Under the pieces are notes generated by a model. That model had not been told where the DNA came from and made no database searches. It saw only the letters and a list, made by a program, of their open reading frames with translations. A DNA stretch of 11,848 nt from Actinomycetes bacterium (GTDB lineage: Bacteria > Actinomycetota > Acidimicrobiia > Acidimicrobiales > Acidimicrobiaceae): positions 1 to 11,848 of the forward strand of contig JAJYVK010000019.1 of assembly GCA_021792075.1 (NCBI GenBank). The letters are read 5' to 3'. Below are positions 1-6,189 of this stretch, piece by piece. A program made the translations under genes and the position numbers. Numbering within the stretch: the stretch's first letter is position 1; every line of letters starts with the position of its first letter.

Positions 1-384
1 AAGTCTCCTTCTCTTTTTCAGACGTGCCCTTCCAAGGACGACTGATGCGAAAGGATAGGTGGTGACGATGACATCCGCTTGGAATTCCTCTGCCCATTTG
101 CGGAGACGTTTCTCGAATAAGAGCGCGAGGAGGAATACTAATGGAGGAGTCAGCACGCTGGTCCAAGTCCACATTCGATAAAGCAGTTCATAGGTCCAGG
201 GTGCTTTCGAAAGCTGGAGCTCATAGGCACGCTTGAGGAAACGGCCCACGCGAGGCGAGGCGTCTAGGAAGTCCACCATCTCGGTCTGGTGTCCGCGACC
301 CTCAAGTCTTATGCACAATTCTCGGGCTGCCCCGTCGTGACCAGCTCCCATCCGGGCGGAGATCACGAGCACTCGTTTTGGCAT
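1..384 (-). CDS. MGDG synthase / UgtP-type glycosyltransferase, N-terminal part (partial)
   Basis: The minus strand is open from an ATG at 384 down to the window edge: 128 codons and no stop, so the 3' part lies outside. The start reads MPKRVLVISARMGAGHDGAA. This fits the N-terminal domain of the monogalactosyldiacylglycerol synthase / processive diglyceride glucosyltransferase family (GT28-like), with a short beta strand followed by the GAGHxGAA glycine loop at about residues 13-19. A hydrophobic segment at about residues 86-96 (LTPPLVFLLAL) could be a membrane-contact region. Members transfer a sugar to diacylglycerol at the inner face of the membrane, but substrate cannot be read from this fragment. 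The start lies 25 bp from the divergent transporter gene. No good Shine-Dalgarno site is present; a TAGGTT hexamer sits 7 nt before the ATG, suggesting a leaderless transcript. Family call is fairly secure, exact function is not. Confidence 0.75.
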   Translation of the reverse strand, partial: MPKRVLVISARMGAGHDGAARELCIRLEGRGHQTEMVDFLDASPRVGRFLKRAYELQLSKAPWTYELLYRMWTWTSVLTPPLVFLLALLFEKRLRKWAEEFQADVIVTTYPFASVVLGRARLKKRRRL

Positions 385-390
385 TCCTTA

Positions 391-397
391 TAACCTA
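391..397. promoter_or_regulatory. Symmetric -10 element serving both divergent genes (predicted)
   Basis: The heptamer TAACCTA reads TAACCT on the plus strand and TAGGTT on the minus strand, both fitting the TAnnnT -10 consensus. The minus-strand copy is followed by 7 nt and then the ATG at 384, so transcription would start at the start codon. The plus-strand copy ends 13 nt before the ATG at 410, giving a leader of about 6 nt. I see no convincing -35 for either direction. Only 25 bp separate the two genes, so any promoters must be here or inside the coding regions. Confidence 0.4.
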
Positions 398-409
398 TCT
401 GTTGGACCT

Positions 410-1258
410 ATGATTTACGCACTCGCGACTATGTCAGCACTTATGTTTGCCTTAGCCACCGCTCTACAACACAAGAGCGCTCAAAAGGCCGGAGTGGAAA
501 AGGCTATGCGCCCTGCACTGCTTTTCTTCTTGGTGCTTGACCCTATGTGGCTCGTGGGAATCGGTGCAGATGTAGTCGGACTTTTCTTCCAATTTGCTGC
601 GCTCGTCAACGGTTCCGTCCTTGTCGTTCAGGCCATTTTGGCTATTGGCCTTGTATTTTCGCTTGTCTTTTCAGCAGTCTTACATAATATACGATTGAAA
701 TCTTCAGAATTGGTCTTGTCGGCGGTGACCGCGCTGGCACTAGTGGGCTTTTTGAGCATTGGAGTTCCTGATCGCTCCGTTGATAAATCGACATTGACGA
801 GCTGGTTTGTCGTTGCGGCAGCTGCGGCGGCCGTGACAGTTGTATTGGCTGGTTTTGCCCGCACTGCCAGCAGAAATCGTAGGACCTTTCTATTGGGAGT
901 CTCCGCCGGCATACTCCATGGATTCACTGTTTCCCTTTCGAAAGTTGTCGCCCAAAATTTTGTCGCCCATGGCATACTGAAGATTCTGCTGGATCCCCAT
1001 CTCTGGATCTTGGCGGTGATGGGGATAGCGGACATTTTGGTAGTGCAGAGTGCGTTTCAGTCCGGTCCACTTCGGGTGTCGCTGCCGATAATCTCGGTGA
1101 TTGAGCCTGTCGTTGCTATCGGAATTGGAATTGTTGTGCTTGGAGAGACCCTTTCGGAGACTGCACTGGGTGCTGCTATTGCGGTTCTTTCGTTAGGGGT
1201 GATGCTTCTGGGCGTTTGGGGTCTGGCCCGAGTTGCAGCCGAGGAAATCATTGCATGA
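410..1258 (+). CDS. DMT/EamA-like integral membrane transporter
   Basis: A 282-residue protein that is almost entirely hydrophobic, with about nine or ten membrane segments beginning at residue 2. The C-terminal part GPLRVSLPIISVIEPV (219-234) followed by a hydrophobic helix and LGE (244-246) is the characteristic end of actinobacterial drug/metabolite transporter superfamily proteins. The N-terminal MSALMFALATALQHKSA (8-24) is likewise typical of their first helix. These proteins export or import small organic molecules across the cytoplasmic membrane; the substrate cannot be inferred. The ATG is preceded by no clear Shine-Dalgarno site and probably has a very short leader. Its stop codon overlaps the next gene's start as ATGA (1255-1258), so the two are translationally coupled and may act on the same compound. 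Confidence 0.85.
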   Translation: MIYALATMSALMFALATALQHKSAQKAGVEKAMRPALLFFLVLDPMWLVGIGADVVGLFFQFAALVNGSVLVVQAILAIGLVFSLVFSAVLHNIRLKSSELVLSAVTALALVGFLSIGVPDRSVDKSTLTSWFVVAAAAAAVTVVLAGFARTASRNRRTFLLGVSAGILHGFTVSLSKVVAQNFVAHGILKILLDPHLWILAVMGIADILVVQSAFQSGPLRVSLPIISVIEPVVAIGIGIVVLGETLSETALGAAIAVLSLGVMLLGVWGLARVAAEEIIA

Positions 1259-1974
1259 CCGATGAATCGCATCCCTTTCAAGGCAACCGAGATCCGGTGG
1301 TGGTCTTCATCCATGGACAGCCCGGCACAGCCAGCGACTTCGATGAGGTGGCGGAACGTCTTCCCGTGACAATGAAGATTCTTTCCTACGATAGGCCGGG
1401 CTGGGGAGAAAGCCATGGAGGTGCAACTGATGTCATCGGAAACGTGAACTATCTGGCGGAGCTTCTTTTGTCGAAGAGCATTGAGAGGGTGGTGCTGGTC
1501 GGCTATTCCTATGGAACAACTGTCGCACTTAGGGCGGCGGTTGACTTTCCAGAGAGGATCGCTGGTCTGGTTCTTGTATCGCCTGTTGGAAGCGTGGAGT
1601 CTATCTCGGTTGTTGACAGGGTCCTGGCTTTTACTGCAGGCTGTATTCAACATGTTCCGATAATTCACCGCTTGATCGGACGCGATAAAGACAGAATAAG
1701 GCTGATCGAGAGCTTCTATAGCGAACAGGTTTGTCTGTCAGACGATCTGCAGCAGCTATCGAGCCAGATCTCATCTATCGCGCTTCCGGTTGACTTGGTC
1801 GTTGGAATGGATGACTTTTTCAATCCACTGAGGGGAACTATGCATCTTCTTGATTCGCTTCCAAATGCAAGGCTTACGCTTCTAAAGGGTGCCGGTCACC
1901 TGCTCTTGAATCAAAGCCCTGAAATGGTAGCTGGGAGCGTATTTGGCATGTGGAGTGACTGCAGTGAACGCTGA
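1255..1974 (+). CDS. Alpha/beta hydrolase fold protein
   Basis: A 239-residue alpha/beta hydrolase. Seen in the sequence: the oxyanion-hole motif HGQPG (residues 20-24), the nucleophile elbow GYSYG with Ser85, a likely acid Asp in GMDD (186 or 187), and the catalytic His215 in KGAGH near the C-terminus. Order and spacing are complete, so the enzyme is probably active. The substrate is unknown; the fold covers esterases, lipases, epoxide hydrolases, haloalkane dehalogenases and C-C hydrolases. I chose the ATG at 1255 because GAGGAA at 1241-1246 sits at good spacing and the ATGA overlap with the transporter is typical of coupled genes. An in-frame upstream start at 1216 would only add residues encoded inside the transporter gene. 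No signal peptide is seen, so it is probably cytoplasmic. Confidence 0.85.
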   Translation: MTDESHPFQGNRDPVVVFIHGQPGTASDFDEVAERLPVTMKILSYDRPGWGESHGGATDVIGNVNYLAELLLSKSIERVVLVGYSYGTTVALRAAVDFPERIAGLVLVSPVGSVESISVVDRVLAFTAGCIQHVPIIHRLIGRDKDRIRLIESFYSEQVCLSDDLQQLSSQISSIALPVDLVVGMDDFFNPLRGTMHLLDSLPNARLTLLKGAGHLLLNQSPEMVAGSVFGMWSDCSER

Positions 1975-1982
1975 GAGTGTTC
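1966..1982 (+). terminator. Small hairpin over the hydrolase stop codon; doubtful terminator
   Basis: GAACGCT and AGTGTTC can form a 7-bp stem with one G-U pair and a GAG loop, spanning the TGA stop at 1972-1974. No run of T follows, so it would be a weak intrinsic terminator at best. It is the only candidate I see at the end of the transporter-hydrolase unit. Confidence 0.2.
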
Positions 1983-2035
1983 GGTGCTATTGCTATACAA
2001 TTCATTTCACGAAAACCGGGCATTTGTAGCAAAAG

Positions 2036-2102
2036 TTTACGTTCTTAAGTAAATTTGTAAACATTTAGTAAAGAGTTGATGGTAAATTAATTACAGCTTT
2101 AC
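2036..2102. repeat. Cluster of six GTAAA/TTTAC pentamers, operator candidate
   Basis: TTTAC occurs at 2036-2040 and 2098-2102, and GTAAA at 2049-2053, 2057-2061, 2068-2072 and 2082-2086. The first two form an inverted pair with an 8-nt gap. Six copies in 67 bp, inside an AT-rich stretch directly upstream of the whiB leader, could be a multi-site operator. They could also be a by-product of the A/T richness. I do not recognise the motif as belonging to a named regulator. Confidence 0.35.
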
Positions 2103-2144
2103 TACGGTATTTTCACCTACTCGGTTCGGTGGTTCTCTGGGTGC

Positions 2145-2170
2145 GTTGCCCAAGAAGCCGTTGGGGCAGC
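2145..2170 (+). other. Hairpin in the predicted whiB leader RNA
   Basis: GTTGCCC (2145-2151) pairs with GGGCAGC (2164-2170), seven pairs including one G-U, around a 12-nt loop. It lies 22 nt upstream of the Shine-Dalgarno site of the small ORF at 2205, so it could take part in leader-RNA control. It matches no riboswitch class I can name. Confidence 0.25.
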
Positions 2171-2204
2171 TGGGTATCAAGGTATGGCTATGAGGAGGGG
2201 CGTC

Positions 2205-2357
2205 ATGGCGAACGGGGACGTTACCGTGGCAGTTGAATTGTGGCTAAACGGCCGGGGGGCTGTTATACAGGGTCGAGAAGCCCGAGTGTTGGTTTTTAGA
2301 CCAGTACCGGAGGTTTTGAGACATGGATTCGGTGACGAAGGCTACGTGGAACGATGA
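2205..2357 (+). CDS. Predicted 50-residue protein or leader peptide overlapping the whiB start
   Basis: An ATG at 2205 opens a 50-codon frame ending at TGA 2355-2357. It is preceded by AGGAGG (2193-2198) with a 6-nt gap, the best ribosome binding site upstream of any start in this part of the window. Its last 35 nt overlap the start of whiB in a different frame. In-frame ATGs at 2184 and 2190 would lengthen it but have poorer spacing. The product (begins MANGDVTVAVELWLNGRGAV) has no motif I recognise, is rich in Val, Arg and Gly, and has no membrane segment. It may be a regulatory upstream ORF whose translation affects access to the whiB start, or a genuine small protein. Chance occurrence is also possible, since the only direct evidence is the ribosome binding site and an open frame. 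Confidence 0.35.
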   Translation: MANGDVTVAVELWLNGRGAVIQGREARVLVFRPVPEVLRHGFGDEGYVER

Positions 2358-2613
2358 TCAGTGGAGGCCTAGGGCTGAGTGCAAGGAGTTGGACCCAGCA
2401 CTGTTCTTTCCGGTTGGGGTAACTGGGGAAGCTGAGCGACAGATTCTACGTGCCAAGTGTGTGTGTGAAGCATGTATGGTCCAAATGGCGTGCCTTGAGT
2501 TCGCTCTGAGAACGAACCAGGAGTACGGCATCTGGGGAGGAAAAGACGAGGAAGAGAGAAGAATCATACGTCGAATGAGGCGTCAACAGCGTAAGCTGGC
2601 GCAAGCTTCGTAG
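2323..2613 (+). CDS. whiB: WhiB-family iron-sulfur transcriptional regulator
   Basis: A 96-residue protein with the complete WhiB signature. Four cluster-binding cysteines are in the usual pattern: Cys20, then Cys48-X2-Cys51-X5-Cys57, with an additional Cys46. They are followed by the turn GIWGG (69-73) and a basic C-terminal tail (about 78-92) thought to contact DNA. WhiB proteins are actinobacterial [4Fe-4S] proteins that sense redox state or nitric oxide and usually work by binding the main sigma factor. Which subclass this is cannot be settled by eye. The start is supported by GGAGG at 2309-2313. The gene stands alone, with a long upstream region and a strong hairpin after the stop, so it is probably monocistronic. 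A small ORF (2205-2357) overlaps the start region and could influence its translation. Confidence 0.93.
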   Translation: MDSVTKATWNDDQWRPRAECKELDPALFFPVGVTGEAERQILRAKCVCEACMVQMACLEFALRTNQEYGIWGGKDEEERRIIRRMRRQQRKLAQAS

Positions 2614-2616
2614 AGG

Positions 2617-2642
2617 AAGGCGGTGCCCTTGGGTGCCGCCTT
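2617..2642. terminator. Bidirectional intrinsic terminator between whiB and fdhD
   Basis: AAGGCGGTGCCC pairs with GGGTGCCGCCTT: ten Watson-Crick pairs and two G-U pairs with a tight turn. It lies between the convergent stop codons of whiB (2613) and fdhD (2643). On the plus strand it is followed by TTTCATCTTTT, and on the minus strand by TTCCTCT, so it could terminate transcription from both sides. Confidence 0.75.
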
Positions 2643-3506
2643 TCATCTTTTGAGATCTATGCGCTCTGGATGAGTATAGATGTTGGTGCTGTGGTCTCGG
2701 GTGAAGCCAATCAGTGTGATGCCAAGGCTTTCAGCGGTCTTGAATGCCAGGGACGAGGGCGCCGAAACGGCCACAATTATCGGAATTTTCGCCATCGCCG
2801 CCTTTTGAACCAGTTCGAAACCTATACGTCCCGACAGAGCAAGTATTTTGTCGGATAGTGGGAGCTTCTTCTGGAGAAAGTAGTGTCCGACAATCTTGTC
2901 AAGCGCATTATGACGACCTATATCTTCCCTTGCGACCTCGAGTTGGCCTGTGGAGTCGAAGATTCCAGCGCCATGCAGACCCCCTGTCAGGTTGAAAAGC
3001 TTTTGGCCCTTGTTTAAGAGTTTGGGAATTGCAAGCACCGTGGCGATGTCGATTCTCATGGCTGACTCGACCGCGGAAGTCCTGGTTGCAAGTTCTTCTA
3101 TGGATGTAGTTCCGCAGATTCCGCAGGCTGATGAGGAGAAGAACGTCCTTTCCCTGGCAGCACCTTCGTACTTGTGGGTCAACTCCACCGTCACCACGTT
3201 GAAGCGCTGTTCCGCATTGGAGACGTTTGCGCAGTAGCAGACGGACCGGAGATCGTCGTAGGACTCGATGAGGCCTTCATTGAACAGCAGGCCCACGGCG
3301 AGTTCGAAATCGTTGCCGGGGGTACGCATGGTCACTGTGACGGGAACTGCTTCCTGATCTGATCCTTGGACGCGGATTTCCATTGGTTCCTCGGTCGCAA
3401 GGACGTCTGGACGGACGGTAGTGGAATCGCCACGCACGGCTGTGATCATTACATCAGTTGTAGGCCTGCGAACTGGAAGTGGAGCTGGTGCGGCTGTTTC
3501 GGTCAT
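2643..3506 (-). CDS. fdhD: FdhD sulfurtransferase for formate dehydrogenase maturation
   Basis: A 287-residue protein matching the FdhD family over its whole length. FdhD passes sulfur from the cysteine desulfurase to the molybdenum or tungsten bis-MGD cofactor, without which formate dehydrogenase is inactive. Visible hallmarks are ATEEPMEIRV (37-46), VCYC (89-92), the sulfur-carrying CGIC pair with Cys128 and Cys131, GGLHGAG (175-181) and REDIGRHNALDK (193-204), followed by SGRIGFELV (225-233). The ATG at 3504-3506 overlaps the mobA stop as ATGA, with GAGAGGA about 10 nt upstream, so it is cotranscribed and coupled with mobA. No formate dehydrogenase subunit gene is in the window; one is expected elsewhere in the genome. 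Confidence 0.95.
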   Translation of the reverse strand: MTETAAPAPLPVRRPTTDVMITAVRGDSTTVRPDVLATEEPMEIRVQGSDQEAVPVTVTMRTPGNDFELAVGLLFNEGLIESYDDLRSVCYCANVSNAEQRFNVVTVELTHKYEGAARERTFFSSSACGICGTTSIEELATRTSAVESAMRIDIATVLAIPKLLNKGQKLFNLTGGLHGAGIFDSTGQLEVAREDIGRHNALDKIVGHYFLQKKLPLSDKILALSGRIGFELVQKAAMAKIPIIVAVSAPSSLAFKTAESLGITLIGFTRDHSTNIYTHPERIDLKR

Positions 3507-4162
3507 CTGTGCGTGATCCTCTCGACGCTGAAAGCCCCTGCCTTGATTGCGCGGGCAAGGTCTTCGGGCGTGTCCATGTCGATGAATTCAAAGCTAGCCT
3601 GATTCTCCCACTCCTCGATCGAGAGCCACTGCGTTTGTGGAAGGTCAAGCGCATCTCGGACGCGCAATAACCCTTTGTGGCGGAACTCTACGGATCTTTG
3701 AAGCGCTTCCGCCGACCATCTTGCCGTCAAGTACTGCTCCCTTTTGTCGACAACCGGCACTACGCTAGCTGTTCCGGGCCAATTTGCCAAAACCGAGATG
3801 GTCGATGGCGATATGAATGGGAGGTCTCCCGCCAAGACGATTGCGCTTTGCGTTTCTCCCAACACTCCACTACTGCGGAGGTGTTCGACGGTTTTGGCGA
3901 TGGCCGCTAGAGGCCCAAGTTTAACGGTGCCGGGAATCTGCGCCAGTTCGGTAAGCCCTGTGCCAGCTTCGAACGAGTGGTGGCAGACTGCAGAGAGCGA
4001 TTTCGCAGCACGTTCGACAACAATGCAGTCTCCGATTTTCTGAACGAGTTTGTCTTTGCCGAAGCGTTTTGAAGAGCCCCCGGCCAGAAGTATCCCTACG
4101 CATGGCTTTGGCATCTGAACCCGGCTCATCGCATTTGGGATAGAGGATCTTGAGGCGACCAT
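3503..4162 (-). CDS. mobA: MobA-like molybdenum cofactor nucleotidyltransferase
   Basis: A 219-residue NTP-transferase domain protein. The nucleotide-binding signature LAGGSSKRFGKDK is at 26-38, LGPLAAI at 82-88, and the metal-binding AGDLPF at 111-116. MobA attaches GMP from GTP to molybdopterin to make the guanine dinucleotide cofactor used by formate dehydrogenases and related enzymes. This fits the coupled downstream fdhD. MobA, MocA (CTP) and similar enzymes are hard to tell apart by eye; the fdhD context favours MobA. Start choice: the ATG at 4162 is preceded at 7 nt by TAGACT, consistent with a leaderless message. An ATG at 4114, directly before PKPCVGILLAGG, would give a more typical family N-terminus, but it also lacks a clear ribosome binding site. 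Confidence 0.85.
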   Translation of the reverse strand: MVASRSSIPNAMSRVQMPKPCVGILLAGGSSKRFGKDKLVQKIGDCIVVERAAKSLSAVCHHSFEAGTGLTELAQIPGTVKLGPLAAIAKTVEHLRSSGVLGETQSAIVLAGDLPFISPSTISVLANWPGTASVVPVVDKREQYLTARWSAEALQRSVEFRHKGLLRVRDALDLPQTQWLSIEEWENQASFEFIDMDTPEDLARAIKAGAFSVERITHR

Positions 4163-4169
4163 GTAGGAG

Positions 4170-4175
4170 AGTCTA
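4170..4175 (-). promoter_or_regulatory. Predicted -10 element of the mobA-fdhD unit
   Basis: On the minus strand TAGACT is followed by 7 nt and then the ATG at 4162, the spacing expected when transcription begins at the start codon. The -35 region shows nothing close to TTGACA. The inverted repeat at 4182-4232 starts just upstream. Confidence 0.4.
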
Positions 4176-4181
4176 AATCGG

Positions 4182-4232
4182 AAACTAGATGTTTCGTGGG
4201 TTCGGCTTTCGGCGGTATTTTGGATCTAGTTT
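4182..4232. repeat. Perfect 9-bp inverted repeat upstream of mobA
   Basis: AAACTAGAT (4182-4190) and ATCTAGTTT (4224-4232) are exact reverse complements separated by 33 bp, centre to centre 42 bp, i.e. four helical turns. The arms place two binding sites on the same face of the DNA just upstream of the predicted mobA -10 element, in the only gap between menF and mobA. The loop is too long for an efficient terminator, so a paired operator with DNA looping is more plausible. Confidence 0.4.
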
Positions 4233-4268
4233 AGTGAGCGATTTACCGTCCGGCCATTTCCGTGTTTC

Positions 4269-5495
4269 TTAGAATTGATGTCCTGTGATGCTGTAAGCAA
4301 CCGAGCTTATCTTCGCAGAAGCCTCCATGTCCTCCTTTATGGGATCGGACTTCTCAACCACGCCCGCTCCGGCTCGCAAAACGAGGTTGCCAGAGGCAAT
4401 TTGAACCGATCTGATATTGAGTATCCAGGAGCCGTCGCCATTTTGCTTCTGGAATCCGACGAGTCCCCCATAAAGCCCTCGGTCGAGAGGTTCAGAGCAA
4501 AGAATATAGTTGATCGCGTCATCGAACGGCTCTCCATTGATCGCTGCGGTCGGAGCAAGGTGAGCTGCGACTTCGATACTCGTGAAAGGTTGAGGAGAAC
4601 CCTGTGCGCCGGAGATCCAGCTTGAGAGGTGGACGAGTTCGTTGTATCTGACGAGGGTGGGTTGTGCTTGGTAGCTCGCGTCTATACCCAGCTCCTCGAG
4701 GCGGTTGATGATTTGTTTTACGACGATCTGATGCTCTTCTTTGTCCTTGACGGAATTTAATAGGAGGGCTTGGTCTTGAGCGTGGGCCGTACCGGCCAAC
4801 GGATGGCTGGCGATCATTGCATTCTGCCTGCTCACGACGAGCTCTGGTGAGGCGCCGACATACTTCTCAGTGCTGAAGAGGTATGTGTCAGGCCTATCGC
4901 GTGCAAGCTGCTCGAGTATCTGATCAGCTCCGGGAAGGTCTGCTCCGCTCAGGCATGCAGTCTTAGACAAAACCACTTTCTCGAGAGAGCTCGTTTTGAT
5001 CGCCTCGATTGCGTCGACTACGCGGGAGCGGAACTCGATTGAAGACTCGGTCTCCTTTACATCCAGAGTCCCCGAAGAAAGCTGGGGTTCGACTAAACGA
5101 CCTCGAATGATCTCATGGAGAAGCGCCGATGCAGCCCGTTCTTTGCCCTGTGGACACGAGATATGAATTGGACCCTCCGCCGGAAATACAACAGCTGCGA
5201 GCGGAATAACTACGTCGAAAGCAATGGAGGGGTTGAATGGAATTGCGGCAGTCAGGAAATGCTCGTGACTCAGCCGCTTTGTTAAAGAGAGGTTGTAATG
5301 CTGCTTCTGGTGTGGATCGAAACTGAAAAGCCCCTTTTCGATTCTGATGCTGCTGTTCTCGCCAACGGCGACCACCCTTTCCTGCGCACCAGTCAAGTAG
5401 GTGCTTCGAGAGAACTTCAAGGCTCTCTTGAAGAGGCTTATCGGGCCCAGTTGCGAAATATCTTCGACTAGTCCGGTATCGAGTATCAGGCTCAT
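4269..5495 (-). CDS. menF: Isochorismate synthase MenF
   Basis: A 408-residue chorismate-binding enzyme that converts chorismate to isochorismate, the first committed step of menaquinone synthesis. The C-terminal catalytic domain carries the family's key residues: the general-base lysine in EKVVLSK (Lys173), GASPELV with Glu218, HPLAGTA (231-237), KEEHQ (252-256), LAPTAAINGEP (313-323), DRGLYGG (338-344), and the metal-binding end AGAGVVEKSDPIKEDMEA (375-392). EntC, DhbC and salicylate synthases share this fold; the adjacent menG argues for menaquinone rather than siderophore synthesis. I chose the ATG at 5495, which lies 4 nt after the menG stop. A GTG at 5534 inside menG would add a polar tail unlike the family. 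The gene is last in the merR-menG-menF unit, and I see no clear terminator after it. Confidence 0.92.
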   Translation of the reverse strand: MSLILDTGLVEDISQLGPISLFKRALKFSRSTYLTGAQERVVAVGENSSIRIEKGLFSFDPHQKQHYNLSLTKRLSHEHFLTAAIPFNPSIAFDVVIPLAAVVFPAEGPIHISCPQGKERAASALLHEIIRGRLVEPQLSSGTLDVKETESSIEFRSRVVDAIEAIKTSSLEKVVLSKTACLSGADLPGADQILEQLARDRPDTYLFSTEKYVGASPELVVSRQNAMIASHPLAGTAHAQDQALLLNSVKDKEEHQIVVKQIINRLEELGIDASYQAQPTLVRYNELVHLSSWISGAQGSPQPFTSIEVAAHLAPTAAINGEPFDDAINYILCSEPLDRGLYGGLVGFQKQNGDGSWILNIRSVQIASGNLVLRAGAGVVEKSDPIKEDMEASAKISSVAYSITGHQF

Positions 5496-5499
5496 GTCA

Positions 5500-6189
5500 T
5501 CATCGTTTCTTCGCTGTGAAGAGTTGGGCGGCACCGGTGGTCAGCAGTGCATGCGAGATCTCTGAGAAGCCGGCATTTACGAGCATCTCGATGATCGCGG
5601 CAGTAGGTGGAAGGTAGCTGACTGAGGCTGGGAGATACTGGTAAGCCTCTTTGTCGCTGAGGATTCCGCCGATAAGAGGGACGATCTTGTTGAAATATAT
5701 TCCGTGTCCAACTCTCATTATTAGAGACGACGGTTGGGCGACTTCCAAGAGGGCGATTTTTCCGCCGGTTTTCAGGACTCGGGACATTTCCTTGAAAACC
5801 GGGAGCAGCTCTGTGAAGTTTCGAAGAGCAAAACCGCAAGTCACGCCGTCAAATGAATTGGCTTTGAAGGAGAGATTCAGGGCATCTGAAACAACAAGGT
5901 CGTTTGACAGGCGGGAGTGAGAGAGCATTCCATGTGAAAAATCTGTTCCGATGCATCGATAGCCCTGGAGACGTGCCATCTTCACAAAGTCTCCCGTCCC
6001 ACACGCCAGGTCGAGAATAGTCGAGCCGGAGGGCAGGCTAAGGCTCTCAAGGCTTTGCTTTCTCCAAATCTGATCGAATCTGAATGTCATAATCCTGTTC
6101 AGTCTGTCGTATGTGGGAGAGATAGAATCGAACATTTCTCGGACAAAGACTTCCTTTTCCTTGCCGGTCGGCAATTCAGGGTTTGGCAC
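5500..6189 (-). CDS. menG: Demethylmenaquinone methyltransferase MenG (UbiE family)
   Basis: A 229-residue class I SAM-dependent methyltransferase of the UbiE/MenG family, which adds the ring methyl group in the last step of menaquinone synthesis. Seen: VREMFDSISPTYDRLN (16-31), the SAM-binding motif ILDLACGTGDF (58-68), GTDFSHGML (81-89), GFALRNF (119-125), and the family-specific YQYLPASVSYLP (183-194). All fit MenG rather than a general methyltransferase. The start is a GTG whose G is shared with the TAG stop of the upstream MerR gene (TAGTG), a one-base overlap that implies translational coupling. The Shine-Dalgarno site is poor (GGGAAA close to the start), again suggesting dependence on upstream translation. 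The downstream gene is menF, so two menaquinone enzymes are co-expressed with a regulator. Confidence 0.93.
   Translation of the reverse strand: MPNPELPTGKEKEVFVREMFDSISPTYDRLNRIMTFRFDQIWRKQSLESLSLPSGSTILDLACGTGDFVKMARLQGYRCIGTDFSHGMLSHSRLSNDLVVSDALNLSFKANSFDGVTCGFALRNFTELLPVFKEMSRVLKTGGKIALLEVAQPSSLIMRVGHGIYFNKIVPLIGGILSDKEAYQYLPASVSYLPPTAAIIEMLVNAGFSEISHALLTTGAAQLFTAKKR

Larger units (their letters stand above)
1975..2322 (+). other. 348-bp whiB upstream region
   Basis: No recognised gene lies between the hydrolase and whiB. The first third (about 2031-2102) is strongly AT-rich and holds six GTAAA/TTTAC pentamers. The middle (about 2110-2185) is GC-rich with possible RNA stems. The last part contains a short ORF (2205-2357) with a strong ribosome binding site. 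GGAGG at 2309-2313, 9 nt before the ATG, is the whiB ribosome binding site. The promoter is probably near 2055-2110, but no single -35/-10 pair stands out; TAAATT (2083-2088) and TACGGT (2103-2108) are -10-like. A long untranslated leader is a known feature of several actinobacterial whiB genes. Confidence 0.5.

Noticed and set aside
125..250. Antisense AGGAGG followed by ATG within the glycosyltransferase gene
   Set aside because: The plus-strand frame that begins near 141 is only about 30 codons and is antisense to a conserved coding domain, so the ribosome-binding-like sequence is probably chance.
1057..1668. 203-codon open frame on the minus strand
   Set aside because: Antisense to the end of the transporter and most of the hydrolase. 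It lacks a recognisable motif, while both sense genes have clear family signatures.
2110..2200. Known riboswitch (for example c-di-AMP or M-box class) upstream of whiB
   Set aside because: The GC-rich stems and GGGTGC wording were suggestive, but I could not match the conserved core of any named class.
4182..4232. Inverted repeat as a terminator of menF
   Set aside because: The 33-nt loop and absence of a T-run after it on the minus strand make intrinsic termination unlikely.
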